Positions 53,976 to 61,019 of a stretch of DNA of 61,019 bases are shown piece after piece. The stretch spans positions 1 to 61,019 of the forward strand of contig NZ_QQNA01000029.1 of NCBI RefSeq assembly GCF_003346515.1. The letters run 5' to 3'. Source of the DNA: Streptomyces corynorhini (lineage in GTDB: Bacteria > Actinomycetota > Actinomycetes > Streptomycetales > Streptomycetaceae). Numbering within the stretch: position 1 is the stretch's first letter; the number at the start of each line of letters is the position of its first letter. Made by a program: the position numbers and the translations under genes. A model generated the notes under the pieces. That model was not told where the DNA came from, made no database searches, and worked only from the letters and a program-made list of their open reading frames with translations.

Positions 53976-54725
53976 ATGGGCTTGCCCGACGGAACGCGCA
54001 GGCCGGAGGAACAGCGGCTCGGTCCGGTGATCCGCCGACGGGAACAGGTGCAGCCCGGAACGACCGATCAGCGGCTGCTGGACACCGAGGGCGACTCCGA
54101 GTGGGTGCACACCGACCCCTGGCGGGTGATGCGCATCCAGTCCGAGTTCGTGGAGGGCTTCGGCGCCCTCGCCGAACTGCCGGGCGCCATCGCCGTCTTC
54201 GGCTCGGCGCGCACCCCGGCCGGATCCGCGGAGTACGAGGCGGGCGTACGGCTCGGCGGCGCGCTGGTCGACGCCGGGTTCGCGGTGATCACCGGCGGCG
54301 GCCCCGGCGCGATGGAGGCGGCCAACAAGGGCGCGCGGGAGGCCCGGGGCATCTCCGTCGGCCTGGGCATCGAGCTGCCCTTCGAACAGGGGCTCAACCC
54401 GCACGTCGACATCGGGGTGAACTTCCGCTACTTCTTCGTCCGCAAGACGATGTTCGTGAAGTACGCGCAGGGCTTCGTGGTCCTCCCCGGCGGCCTCGGC
54501 ACGCTGGACGAGCTGTTCGAGGCGCTCACCCTGGTGCAGACCCGCAAGGTCACCCGCTTCCCGATCGTCCTGTTCGGTACGGAGTACTGGGGCGGGCTCG
54601 TCGACTGGCTGCGGAACACCGTCGTGGCCCAGGGCAAGGCGTCCGAGAAGGACCTGCTGCTCTTCCATGTCACGGACGACGTGGAGGAGGCCGTCGCCCT
54701 GGTCACGAAGGAGACCGGCAACTGA
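53976..54725 (+). CDS. LOG-family / TIGR00730 Rossmann-fold protein
   Basis: A 249-residue protein. IAVFGSARTPAGSAEYEAGV opens the Rossmann fold, then TGGGPGAMEAANKGAREA, FFVRKTMFVKYAQGFVVLPG and PGGLGTLDELFEALTLVQTR, the LOG family signature. Members hydrolyse nucleoside 5'-monophosphates to base and ribose 5-phosphate (cytokinin-activating enzyme type). ATG 53976 has AAGGAG 6 bases upstream. In Streptomyces it follows dapE and precedes folP, as here, without a known functional link. Confidence 0.9.
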   Translation: MGLPDGTRRPEEQRLGPVIRRREQVQPGTTDQRLLDTEGDSEWVHTDPWRVMRIQSEFVEGFGALAELPGAIAVFGSARTPAGSAEYEAGVRLGGALVDAGFAVITGGGPGAMEAANKGAREARGISVGLGIELPFEQGLNPHVDIGVNFRYFFVRKTMFVKYAQGFVVLPGGLGTLDELFEALTLVQTRKVTRFPIVLFGTEYWGGLVDWLRNTVVAQGKASEKDLLLFHVTDDVEEAVALVTKETGN

Positions 54726-54826
54726 CACGCGCGGCGCGGGCCGGGTCGGGCGGACAGCCGTCCGGCGGGCCCGTGCCGCTCTGCCCGTGCCGCTCGGGCC
54801 GGGTCGCGCCGCTCGGATCTCGCCGC

Positions 54827-55696
54827 TCAGGCCAGGCCGCGCCGGGCGACCGCCGGCGGCCGGTGGCCCGCGATCGACGCCACCATGTCCAGCACCTGCC
54901 GGGTCTCCGCGACCTCGTGCACCCGGTAGATCCGGGCGCCCAGCCACGCCGACACCGCCGTCGTCGCGAGCGTCCCCGTCAGCCGCTCCTTGACGGGCCG
55001 GTCGAGCGTCTCGCCGACGAAGTCCTTGTTCGACAGGGACACCAGCACCGGCCACCCGGTCTCCGCCATCTCGCCCAGCCTGCGCGTCGCCTCCAGCGAG
55101 TGCCGGGTGTTCTTCCCGAAGTCGTGACCGGGGTCGATCATGATCCCGTCCCGCCGCACGCCCAGCGCGAGCGCCCGCTCCGCGAGACCGAGCGTCACCC
55201 GCAGGATGTCGGCCATCACATCGTCGTACGCGACCCGGTGCGGCCGGGTCCGCGGCTCGGCGCCGCCCGCGTGGGTGCACACCAGCCCCGCCCCGTACCG
55301 CGCGGCCACCTCGGCGAGGAGCGGATCGACCCCGCCCCACGCGTCGTTGAGCAGGTCGGCGCCCGCCTCGCAGACCGCCTCGCCCACGTCGTGGCGCCAG
55401 GTGTCGACGCTGATCACCACGTCCGGGTGGCGCCGCCGCACCTCGGCGACGAAGCCGACCGTACGGCGGGCCTCCTCCTCGGCCGTGACCTCCTCGCCCG
55501 GCCCCGCCTTGACCCCGCCGATGTCGATGATCGCCGCGCCCTCGGACACCGCGCTCTCGACGCGCTCCAGGGCCGGCTCGTCGCGGAAGGTCGCGCCCCG
55601 GTCGTAGAAGGAGTCCGGCGTCCGGTTGACGATCGCCATGATCACCGGCTCGTGCGCGCCGAATTCCCGACGTCCCAGCCGCAGCGTGCCGCGCAT
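54827..55696 (-). CDS. folP: Dihydropteroate synthase
   Basis: A 289-residue TIM-barrel enzyme. IMAIVNRTPDSFYDRG is the pterin-binding family signature, DIGGVKAGPG the second loop, SVDTWRHDV and LLNDAWGG the pterin pocket, and GIMIDPGHDFGKN and LVSLSNKDFVGE the later strands. The usual SHR of loop 7 is replaced by ARIYRVHEV near the end, which is normal for this actinobacterial branch. It condenses p-aminobenzoate with dihydropterin pyrophosphate. There is no cluster with other folate genes, so it may be the second DHPS-type paralogue. ATG 55696 is chosen from the family start. Confidence 0.85.
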   Translation of the reverse strand: MRGTLRLGRREFGAHEPVIMAIVNRTPDSFYDRGATFRDEPALERVESAVSEGAAIIDIGGVKAGPGEEVTAEEEARRTVGFVAEVRRRHPDVVISVDTWRHDVGEAVCEAGADLLNDAWGGVDPLLAEVAARYGAGLVCTHAGGAEPRTRPHRVAYDDVMADILRVTLGLAERALALGVRRDGIMIDPGHDFGKNTRHSLEATRRLGEMAETGWPVLVSLSNKDFVGETLDRPVKERLTGTLATTAVSAWLGARIYRVHEVAETRQVLDMVASIAGHRPPAVARRGLA

Positions 55697-55813
55697 CCCT
55701 TGGATCCTTCCAACGTTCGGTTCGTCTGCGACCTTAACGGGCTTCGGCCGCGCCCACTGTCGGCGGCTCATGGCACGATCGGCATCGGACGTTTCCTGCC
55801 CCGGGAGAAGCAC

Positions 55814-56167
55814 GTGTTCTTGTTCTTGCTCATCGCGATGGTCATCGTCGTGGCCGCCGTCACGCTCGCGGTCGTCGGCGGCGGCGACAGCACCGTCCTG
55901 CCGGACGTGCCTCCGGAGCAGCTGGTCGACCCGCTGCCCGTGAGCCGTCCGGTCGGCCGCGCGGACGTCGAGGCGCTGCGGCTGCCGGTCGGCGCGCGCG
56001 GCTACCGGATGGCCGACGTGGACGAGGTGCTCGGCCGGCTCGGCGCCGAACTGGCCGAGCGCGACGCCCGGATCGCGGAGCTGGAGGCGGCGCTGGCCGG
56101 GGCGCAGGCCACGGCCGTCTCCTCGCCCGACCTCTTCAAGAAGCCGGGGGAGGAGAGCGGACGATGA
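55814..56167 (+). CDS. DivIVA-like membrane protein
   Basis: A 117-residue protein. FLFLLIAMVIVVAAVTLAVV is an N-terminal membrane helix, and VEALRLPVGARGYRMADVDE followed by VLGRLGAELAERDARIAELE matches the DivIVA-domain repeat and coiled coil. Actinobacteria have several short DivIVA-domain proteins of unknown role besides the polar-growth DivIVA. GTG 55814 follows GGGAGAAG. Its stop overlaps the tag start by 4 bp (ATGA). Confidence 0.82.
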   Translation: MFLFLLIAMVIVVAAVTLAVVGGGDSTVLPDVPPEQLVDPLPVSRPVGRADVEALRLPVGARGYRMADVDEVLGRLGAELAERDARIAELEAALAGAQATAVSSPDLFKKPGEESGR

Positions 56168-56772
56168 GCGACGGTACGGCGGTGGCCGGTCCCGACGGGC
56201 GGTCGCGCTGCCCCTGGGGCGTGTCGAGCGAGGACTATCTCGCCTACCACGACGAGGAGTGGGGGCGCCCGGTCCACGGCGACGACGCCCTCTTCGAGAG
56301 GCTCTGCCTGGAGGCGTTCCAGTCCGGGCTGTCCTGGATCACGATCCTGCGCCGCCGCGAAGGGTTCCGTGCCGCCTTCTCCTCCTTCGAGATCGCGTCC
56401 GTCGCGGAGTTCACCGACGCGGACCGGGAGCGGCTCCTCGCCGACCCCGGGATCATCCGCAACCGCGCCAAGGTCGACGCGACCCTCGCCAACGCCAGGA
56501 CCCTGGCCCAGTGGCCCGCCGGTGAACTCGACCGCCTGATCTGGTCGTACGCCCCCACCGGTGCCCGGCCCGCGCCCGTGACGACCGCCGACGTCCCGGC
56601 GGTCACCGACGCGTCCACGGCGCTGGCCAAGGCCCTCAAGAAGAGCGGCATCCGCTTTGTGGGCCCGACCACCGCGTACGCCCTGATGCAGGCGTGCGGG
56701 CTGGTCGACGACCATCTGGCGGACTGCGTGGCCCGGCGGGACCGAGAGCCGCGCGCGGGTGCGCCGCGCTGA
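56164..56772 (+). CDS. tag: DNA-3-methyladenine glycosylase I
   Basis: A 202-residue base-excision repair enzyme. RCPWGVSSEDYLAYHDEEWG has the N-terminal Cys and His of the zinc snap, and VDDHLADC the C-terminal His and Cys. FQSGLSWITILRRREGFRAA contains the Glu of the active site, and GPTTAYALMQACG the last conserved helix. It excises 3-methyladenine. It is translationally coupled to the DivIVA-like gene. Confidence 0.95.
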   Translation: MSDGTAVAGPDGRSRCPWGVSSEDYLAYHDEEWGRPVHGDDALFERLCLEAFQSGLSWITILRRREGFRAAFSSFEIASVAEFTDADRERLLADPGIIRNRAKVDATLANARTLAQWPAGELDRLIWSYAPTGARPAPVTTADVPAVTDASTALAKALKKSGIRFVGPTTAYALMQACGLVDDHLADCVARRDREPRAGAPR

Positions 56773-56812
56773 GCCGCGCGCGGCCGGGCCCCGGCCCCGG
56801 GCCCCCGGGGGC

Positions 56813-57616
56813 TCAGCGCCCCACGTACCGGGGCTTCTCCTTGGCCAGGAAGGCGGCCACCGCGATGGCGTGGTCCTCCGACATACCGGCCCGCGACTGG
56901 AGTTCGTCCTCCTTCACCAGGGTCTCGGCCAGCGAGTGCCCCGCGCCGTACGCCAGCGACTCCTTCAGCGCCGCCAGCGCGAGCGTGGGGCCCGAGGCCA
57001 GCGCGCGGGCGACGGCCCTCGCCTCGGCCGCCAGCTCCGCCGCCGGGACCACCCTGTCCACCAGCCCCCACGCGTGCGCCTCCGCCGCCGGGACCGACCG
57101 CGGGAACAGCAGCAGATCGGTGGCGCGGCCGTGCCCGACCAGGCGGGGGAGCGTCCAGGACACCCCGGAGTCGGCCGTCAGCGCCACCCCCGCGAACGAG
57201 GTGTTGAACGACGCGGTGTCCGCCACCACCCGGTGGTCGGCCGCCAGCGCGAAACCGAGACCCGCGCCCGCCGCGACCCCGTTGACCCCCGCCACCACCG
57301 GCTTCGCCATCTCGGTGATCGCCCGCAGGATCGGGTTGTAGTGCTCGCGCACGGTGCTCATGGCGTCACCCGTGCCGTCCCGCCTGGCCGCTTCGAGCAG
57401 CGCCGTGTGCTCCTTGAGGTCCTGGCCCACGCAGAACGCGCGATCGCCGGAGCCGGTCAGCAGCACACCCCGTACGGCGGTGTCGGCCGCGGCTGCCGAC
57501 AGCGCGTCCCGCAGCGCCACCTTGGTCGCCCTGTCCATGGCGTTCATGGCCTCGGGGCGGTTGATCGTGATCGTCGCCAGCCCGGCGTCGACGTCGTACA
57601 GCACGGTGTCGCTCAT
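56813..57616 (-). CDS. Enoyl-CoA hydratase/isomerase family protein
   Basis: A 267-residue crotonase-fold protein. ATITINRPEAMNAMDRATKV and GDRAFCVGQDLKEH bind CoA and form the first oxyanion-hole strand; GVNGVAAGAGLGFALAADHR gives the second. The catalytic Glu pair of mitochondrial enoyl-CoA hydratase is partly changed: ALTADSGVSWTLPRLVG has Asp in the second position, as in PaaG/1,2-epoxyphenylacetyl-CoA isomerases. ATG 57616 follows GAAGGGA. The pathway is unknown; it stands alone. Confidence 0.88.
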   Translation of the reverse strand: MSDTVLYDVDAGLATITINRPEAMNAMDRATKVALRDALSAAAADTAVRGVLLTGSGDRAFCVGQDLKEHTALLEAARRDGTGDAMSTVREHYNPILRAITEMAKPVVAGVNGVAAGAGLGFALAADHRVVADTASFNTSFAGVALTADSGVSWTLPRLVGHGRATDLLLFPRSVPAAEAHAWGLVDRVVPAAELAAEARAVARALASGPTLALAALKESLAYGAGHSLAETLVKEDELQSRAGMSEDHAIAVAAFLAKEKPRYVGR

Positions 57617-57930
57617 GATCGGGGTCCCTTCACGGCTCGGGCAGGTCCTGTCCGGCCCCAGCATGTCGGAGATCTCCGGCCCCGGGCATGTGACCTGCGT
57701 CTAAGAAACCGGGGTGCCGGCCCGCCGCGCGGCGGCGAAGTATCGCAGGAGGATCTCCGAATTGCGGGGTTTTGCGAGAGCGCGTTGCGCAAGCGATGCC
57801 GTCCGATGTTGGTCATCGGGTCCAGCCATGCGGGATAATGGGCTGGAAGCAATGTGTTCGATGCCGGTGACACAGCGCCTGTCATGGGGCCGCCGGCTGC
57901 GATGAGCTGGTTTCAGGAAGGGGAACGAGC
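57617..57930. other. Intergenic region between the enoyl-CoA hydratase and DUF3117 genes
   Basis: 314 bp between divergent genes with no coding frame. It contains the promoter of the DUF3117 gene (57809-57839) and presumably that of the hydratase gene near 57650-57700. Confidence 0.6.
57809..57839 (+). promoter_or_regulatory. Putative promoter of the DUF3117 gene
   Basis: TTGGTC (57809-57814) or the overlapping TGGTCA, and GATAAT (57834-57839), separated by 18-19 bp. The transcript would start near 57846 and have a leader of about 85 bases. Confidence 0.45.
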
Positions 57931-58098
57931 ATGGCGGCCATGAAGCCGCGAACGGGCGACGGCCCGCTCGAGGTGACCAAGGAGGGGCGGGGCATCGTCA
58001 TGCGCGTTCCGCTCGAAGGCGGCGGTCGGCTTGTCGTCGAGCTGACTCCGGACGAGGCGGAGGCGCTCGGCGACGCGCTGAAGAAGGTCGTCGGCTGA
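57931..58098 (+). CDS. DUF3117 small conserved actinobacterial protein
   Basis: A 55-residue protein: MAAMKPRTGDGPLEVTKEGR, RVPLEGGGRLVVELTPDEA and LGDALKKVVG. The family is present across actinobacteria with almost constant length; the fold is a small beta-sheet and its function is unknown. GGAAGGGG lies 7 bases before ATG 57931. It is monocistronic, between a promoter and the strong terminator at 58150. Confidence 0.93.
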   Translation: MAAMKPRTGDGPLEVTKEGRGIVMRVPLEGGGRLVVELTPDEAEALGDALKKVVG

Positions 58099-58149
58099 GC
58101 GGAACGTTTTACGGGTCTTCGGGGTGATCCGATCACCCTCGCGCGGACA

Positions 58150-58197
58150 GACCTCTGCCCCGGTACGGAAGAACTCCGTACCGGGGCAGAGGTCTTT
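58150..58197. terminator. Bidirectional terminator between DUF3117 and O-methyltransferase genes
   Basis: Perfect 20-bp arms (58150-58169 and 58175-58194) with a 5-base loop, then TTT. The first arm begins GACCTCTGCCCCGG. It lies between convergent genes. Confidence 0.88.
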
Positions 58198-58224
58198 GCG
58201 CGCGTACGGTCCGTACGCTCCCGC

Positions 58225-58860
58225 TCAGCCGCGCCGTACGGCGCAGAGCAGCCCGTCGCCGACCGGCAGCAGCGTCGACTGCAGCTCCTGGCTCTCCCGT
58301 ACGGCCCGCAGCAGCTCCCGTACCCGCAGGACCTCCGCGGGCTGGGCCGACGAGTCGACCGTCCGCCCGTTGGCGAAGACGCCCTCGAAGCAGACCAGTC
58401 CGCCGGGGCGCAGAAGCCGCAACGATTCAGCGAGGTATTCGAGCGATTCGAGCCGGTCGCCGTCGCAGAAGACCAGGTCGTACCCGCCGTCGGCGAGGCG
58501 CGGCAGTACGTCCAGCGCGCCGCCCGGGATGAACCGGGCGCGGTTTCCGGCGAATCCGGCGGCGCGGAACGCGTGCCGCGCGACCTGCTGGCGGTCCGGC
58601 TCGGTGTCGACCGTGGTCAGCACGCCGTCGGAGCGCATTCCCTGCAGGAGATACGTACCGGAGACGCCGGTGCCCGTCCCGATCTCCGCCACCGACTTCG
58701 CGTCGAGCGTGGCAGCGAGCAGCCGCAGCGCGGCACCCGTGCCCGGTGACACCGAGCGCAGCCCTGAGTCCCGGGCCCGGTCACGGGCCCAGCGCAGTGC
58801 TTCGTCCTCGGCGACAAAGGCGTCGGCGAACGCCCAGCTCGTCTGCCGGTTGGCGGTAAT
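58225..58860 (-). CDS. O-methyltransferase, probable ATT start codon
   Basis: A 211-residue SAM-dependent methyltransferase (family 3, catechol/caffeoyl-CoA type). AEIGTGTGVSGTYLLQGM is motif I, VDTEPDRQQVARHAF motif II and YDLVFCDGDRLESLEYL the metal-site Asp region. The family N-terminus (TANRQTSWAFADAFVAEDEA and ALRWARDRARDSGL) is encoded only upstream of the first GTG at 58752. The sole start near it is ATT at 58860, directly after AAGGAGAGGGTC, where AAGGAG is a full ribosome-binding site. I therefore take ATT as the initiator. A GTG start at 58752 would cut off conserved helices. It is divergent from the sigma factor gene; the substrate is unknown. Confidence 0.8.
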   Translation of the reverse strand: MTANRQTSWAFADAFVAEDEALRWARDRARDSGLRSVSPGTGAALRLLAATLDAKSVAEIGTGTGVSGTYLLQGMRSDGVLTTVDTEPDRQQVARHAFRAAGFAGNRARFIPGGALDVLPRLADGGYDLVFCDGDRLESLEYLAESLRLLRPGGLVCFEGVFANGRTVDSSAQPAEVLRVRELLRAVRESQELQSTLLPVGDGLLCAVRRG

Positions 58861-58915
58861 GACCCTCTCCTTGTCCCCGTTGGCGGCGCAACGGTGACTG
58901 TATCCGCTGCGCCCG

Positions 58916-58943
58916 GGAACCCGCAGATGGGACCGGGCGTTAA
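58916..58943 (+). promoter_or_regulatory. Putative ECF-type autoregulatory promoter of the sigma factor gene
   Basis: GGAACC (58916-58921), a 16-bp spacer, then CGTTAA (58938-58943). This is the form of ECF sigma promoters (GGAAC at -35, CGT or GTT at -10) and lies about 110 bp before the sigma factor start, suggesting that the factor transcribes its own gene. Confidence 0.55.
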
Positions 58944-59056
58944 GAAGAGGCAGAAGGCGAGGCGCGGAAGACGGGGATCGCGGCCGTGACCCGGCCCGGG
59001 GACCGGGCCCAAATTCGCGTAAAGATTCTTATCCGGAGCTAACGGGCGGAGTGGCT

Positions 59057-59815
59057 ATGGTAGGGGCTCCACTGGACACCACCAGAGCCGATAGGGGAGG
59101 TGCGGCTGCGCCTGTGGATCGGGGAGGAGTGCTCCAGCGTCTTCTCAGGTCGGCCGGCAAGCCGAAATCCGTGACCAAGTCCGCTGACCGTTCTCGCTCC
59201 ATCGACTCCGCAGTTACCGCGACCTTCGCATCGGATGCGGAATCGCAGGCGTGGACGCCTCCCAGCTGGGAGGAGATCGTCAGCACGCACAGCGGACGGG
59301 TCTACCGCCTCGCCTACCGCCTCACGGGCAATCAGCACGACGCCGAGGACCTGACCCAGGAGGTCTTCGTCCGGGTCTTCCGCTCGCTGTCGACCTACAC
59401 CCCCGGCACGTTCGAGGGCTGGCTGCACCGCATCACCACCAACCTCTTCCTCGACATGGTCCGCCGCAAGCAGCGCATCCGGTTCGACGCGCTCGGCGAC
59501 GACGCGGCGGAGCGGCTGCCCAGTCGCGAGCCCTCGCCCCAGCAGGTCTTCCACGACACGCACTTCGACGCGGACGTCCAGCAGGCGCTGGACACCCTCG
59601 CGCCCGAGTTCCGGGCCGCGGTGGTCCTGTGCGACATCGAGGGCCTGTCGTACGAGGAGATCGCCGCGACCCTCGGTGTGAAGCTCGGTACGGTGCGCAG
59701 CCGGATCCACCGCGGCCGTTCGCATCTGCGCAAGGCGCTCCAGCACCGTTCCCCCGAGGCCAGGGCCGAGCAGCGCGCGTTCGCGAGCGTGGCCGGGGAG
59801 GGCGGATCGGCGTGA
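59057..59815 (+). CDS. sigE: ECF RNA polymerase sigma factor (SigE-like)
   Basis: 252 residues. After about 70 variable residues, region 2 is seen in [20 protein letters not shown] followed by [18 protein letters not shown], and region 4 in [20 protein letters not shown] followed by [12 protein letters not shown]. The family resembles mycobacterial SigE, which responds to envelope stress; the gene order sigma, anti-sigma and then a protein with a charged N-terminus (protease in relatives) supports this. ATG 59057 with GGAG upstream is preferred to GTG 59051; internal starts downstream are possible. Its stop overlaps the anti-sigma GTG by 4 bp. The symbol is tentative because Streptomyces coelicolor uses sigE for another gene. 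Confidence 0.85.
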   Translation: MVGAPLDTTRADRGGAAAPVDRGGVLQRLLRSAGKPKSVTKSADRSRSIDSAVTATFASDAESQAWTPPSWEEIVSTHSGRVYRLAYRLTGNQHDAEDLTQEVFVRVFRSLSTYTPGTFEGWLHRITTNLFLDMVRRKQRIRFDALGDDAAERLPSREPSPQQVFHDTHFDADVQQALDTLAPEFRAAVVLCDIEGLSYEEIAATLGVKLGTVRSRIHRGRSHLRKALQHRSPEARAEQRAFASVAGEGGSA

Positions 59816-60705
59816 GTGGCACCAGCCAGACCCCCGCCGAGGAGCATCTGGGGGACCGACTAGCCGCCCTGGTGGACGGAGAGCTGGACCACGACGCGCG
59901 CGAACGCGTGCTGGCCCATCTCGCCACCTGTGCCAAGTGCAAGACGGAGGCCGACGCGCAGCGTCGGCTGAAGAGCGTGTTCGCGCAGACGGCTCCGCCG
60001 CTGCCCTCGGCCGGGTTCCTCGCCCGTCTGCAGGGGCTGCCGGGCGACGTCCAGGGGCCGGGCGGCGGAGACGACGACAACGGGAAAGGTCTGTTCGACG
60101 GGGGGCGCTTCGGCGCGGGCGTCTTCCCCGTCAGGTCCGACGCCTTCGGCCATGTCCCGGCGGGCGCCCACGCCGTCGCGCTGCCCGGCGGCTCCGGCTT
60201 CCGGATCCACGAGGTCGGGCGGCAGGAGGCCGACCGCTCGCCGTGGCGTGGCCGACGCTTCGCCTTCGCGGCCGCCAGCGCCGTGTCGTTCGCGGCGATG
60301 GCCCTCGGCGGGACGATGCCGCTGGGCACGACCGCCGACATCCTGCCGCGTGGCGCGGGCAACGCGGTGACGCCCATGCGCGCCCCGGGCAGCAGCGCTC
60401 CGGTCCCGGTCGGCGAGAGCGCCCGCCGCCAGGGCGGCGGCATGCTCCCGCAGTCGGTCGACCGGCCGACGCCGACGGATCCGCCCGGCACTCTCCGCGC
60501 GGAGACCCTCGCCGAGGAGTCGCCCGTGCCCGGCGCCCTGACCGGTCCCTCGTCGACCGGTCCCTCGGCGGCCCTGTGGATCCAGCCCACCGGCTCGGCC
60601 CTCCAGATCGACGAGAGCACCGGCGCGCGCCCCACGAACACGCCCCACCCCACCCGGCTGGCCGCCCCGACGCTCCCCACCGCGCCGCTTTCGGCCAGGC
60701 GCTGA
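59812..60705 (+). CDS. Zinc-binding anti-sigma factor (ZAS domain)
   Basis: A 297-residue protein starting at GTG 59812, overlapping the sigma gene stop. The N-terminal ZAS domain reads [20 protein letters not shown] then [12 protein letters not shown], with the His-x3-Cys-x2-Cys zinc ligands. A possible membrane segment ([20 protein letters not shown]) near residue 150 separates it from a long Pro/Thr/Ser-rich C-terminal tail, probably outside the membrane. It would bind and hold the sigma factor until an envelope or redox signal arrives. Confidence 0.87.
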   Translation: MSGTSQTPAEEHLGDRLAALVDGELDHDARERVLAHLATCAKCKTEADAQRRLKSVFAQTAPPLPSAGFLARLQGLPGDVQGPGGGDDDNGKGLFDGGRFGAGVFPVRSDAFGHVPAGAHAVALPGGSGFRIHEVGRQEADRSPWRGRRFAFAAASAVSFAAMALGGTMPLGTTADILPRGAGNAVTPMRAPGSSAPVPVGESARRQGGGMLPQSVDRPTPTDPPGTLRAETLAEESPVPGALTGPSSTGPSAALWIQPTGSALQIDESTGARPTNTPHPTRLAAPTLPTAPLSARR

Positions 60706-60799
60706 GCCCACGCCCTGCGGAAAGCTCCCCGGACCTGGTTGAATTCCAGACCAGGGCCGGCCCCGTCGGGGCGCGCGGAACGGCAGTTGCGGGGAGAAC

Positions 60800-61019
60800 A
60801 TGGACGACGGGAAGCCCAGCGGACCGAAGGCGAACTGGTGGAGCCGTCCCGCTGCGGCGCGGCGGACACCGGACGGGCCCGAGGCGGAGCCGGCCGGCGA
60901 CGACAGCGCGCCGGCCCGCCCGGCCGGTACGGATGACGGCCCGTCAGGGCCCGCCGGACCGGTCCGCGACGCTTCCCCGGCCACGGAGCCGCTCCGCGAG
61001 GACGCCCCGGCCGCGGAGC
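60800..61019 (+). CDS. Start of a downstream gene (likely HtrA-like protease; 3' end beyond window)
   Basis: 73 codons are visible from ATG 60800, behind GGGGAGAAC. They encode a hydrophilic, Pro/Asp/Glu/Ala-rich cytosolic-type N-terminus (MDDGKPSGPKANWWSRPAAA). No domain is visible before the window ends. In Streptomyces and mycobacteria a membrane HtrA/DegP-type serine protease follows the sigma/anti-sigma pair and has such an N-terminus; this identity is inferred from gene order only. Confidence 0.55.
   Translation, partial: MDDGKPSGPKANWWSRPAAARRTPDGPEAEPAGDDSAPARPAGTDDGPSGPAGPVRDASPATEPLREDAPAAE

Overview
The window is a stretch of a Streptomyces-type actinobacterial chromosome. GC content and third-position GC are very high, GTG and TTG starts are common, and the genes are typical of that group: a mycothiol deacetylase (mshB), a 55-residue DUF3117 protein, 7Fe ferredoxin FdxA, a PAS/GAF/SpoIIE phosphatase, an ECF sigma factor with a zinc anti-sigma factor, and tandem oligopeptide importers. 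From memory, the order from the succinate dehydrogenase genes through typA, the peptide importers, mshB, fdxA, dapC/dapE, folP, tag and the sigma factor resembles the conserved core-chromosome order of Streptomyces. That synteny was not checked here. No tRNA, rRNA, CRISPR array, autonomous insertion sequence or prophage was seen.

Layout. Bases 1-9040 are an accessory, regulator-rich segment: two paralogous TetR genes around a quinone-oxidoreductase-like gene, a decayed LLM flavin oxidoreductase, a leaderless FadR-type GntR gene, a secreted GH65 glycosidase, a threonine-synthase-like PLP enzyme and a HutC-type GntR gene. Bases 9367-16438 hold a SPOR-like small protein, a Nudix hydrolase, an anti-sigma-type ATPase, a large PAS-PAS-GAF-SpoIIE-ATPase protein, and a MarR-MFS-isochorismatase cluster under a 28-bp perfect palindrome. 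Bases 16543-20578 (minus) are a succinate dehydrogenase/fumarate reductase operon. Bases 20898-37784 hold an orphan peptide-binding lipoprotein, typA, and two complete five-gene oligopeptide ABC operons in tandem, one of which may correspond to the BldK importer that controls Streptomyces development. Bases 38027-61019 carry a DPP-IV-like peptidase, mshB, cell-envelope genes, a wrecked ABC/two-component locus, fdxA and dapC, a secreted protein, a lysozyme-like membrane protein, dapE, a LOG-family protein, folP, a DivIVA-like protein with tag, an enoyl-CoA hydratase, an O-methyltransferase with an apparent ATT start, and an ECF sigma/anti-sigma pair followed by the start of another gene.

The most unusual layer is not protein coding. 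From 40 kb to 54 kb, six intergenic elements with terminal inverted repeats (60-270 bp, MITE-like) sit exactly at gene boundaries. Three share an internal core although their ends differ. In three cases the element end supplies the stop codon of the neighbouring gene, and one element separates a histidine kinase from its frameshifted response regulator. Independently, short tandem arrays (9, 12, 14, 15, 16 and 17 bp units) recur through the first 51 kb, some inside genes as low-complexity inserts and one at a gene end. Together they suggest a chromosome remodelled by small non-autonomous transposons and by replication slippage.

Limits: functions are read from motifs and family knowledge. No search, alignment or folding program was run, and starts are judged from ribosome-binding sites and family length.
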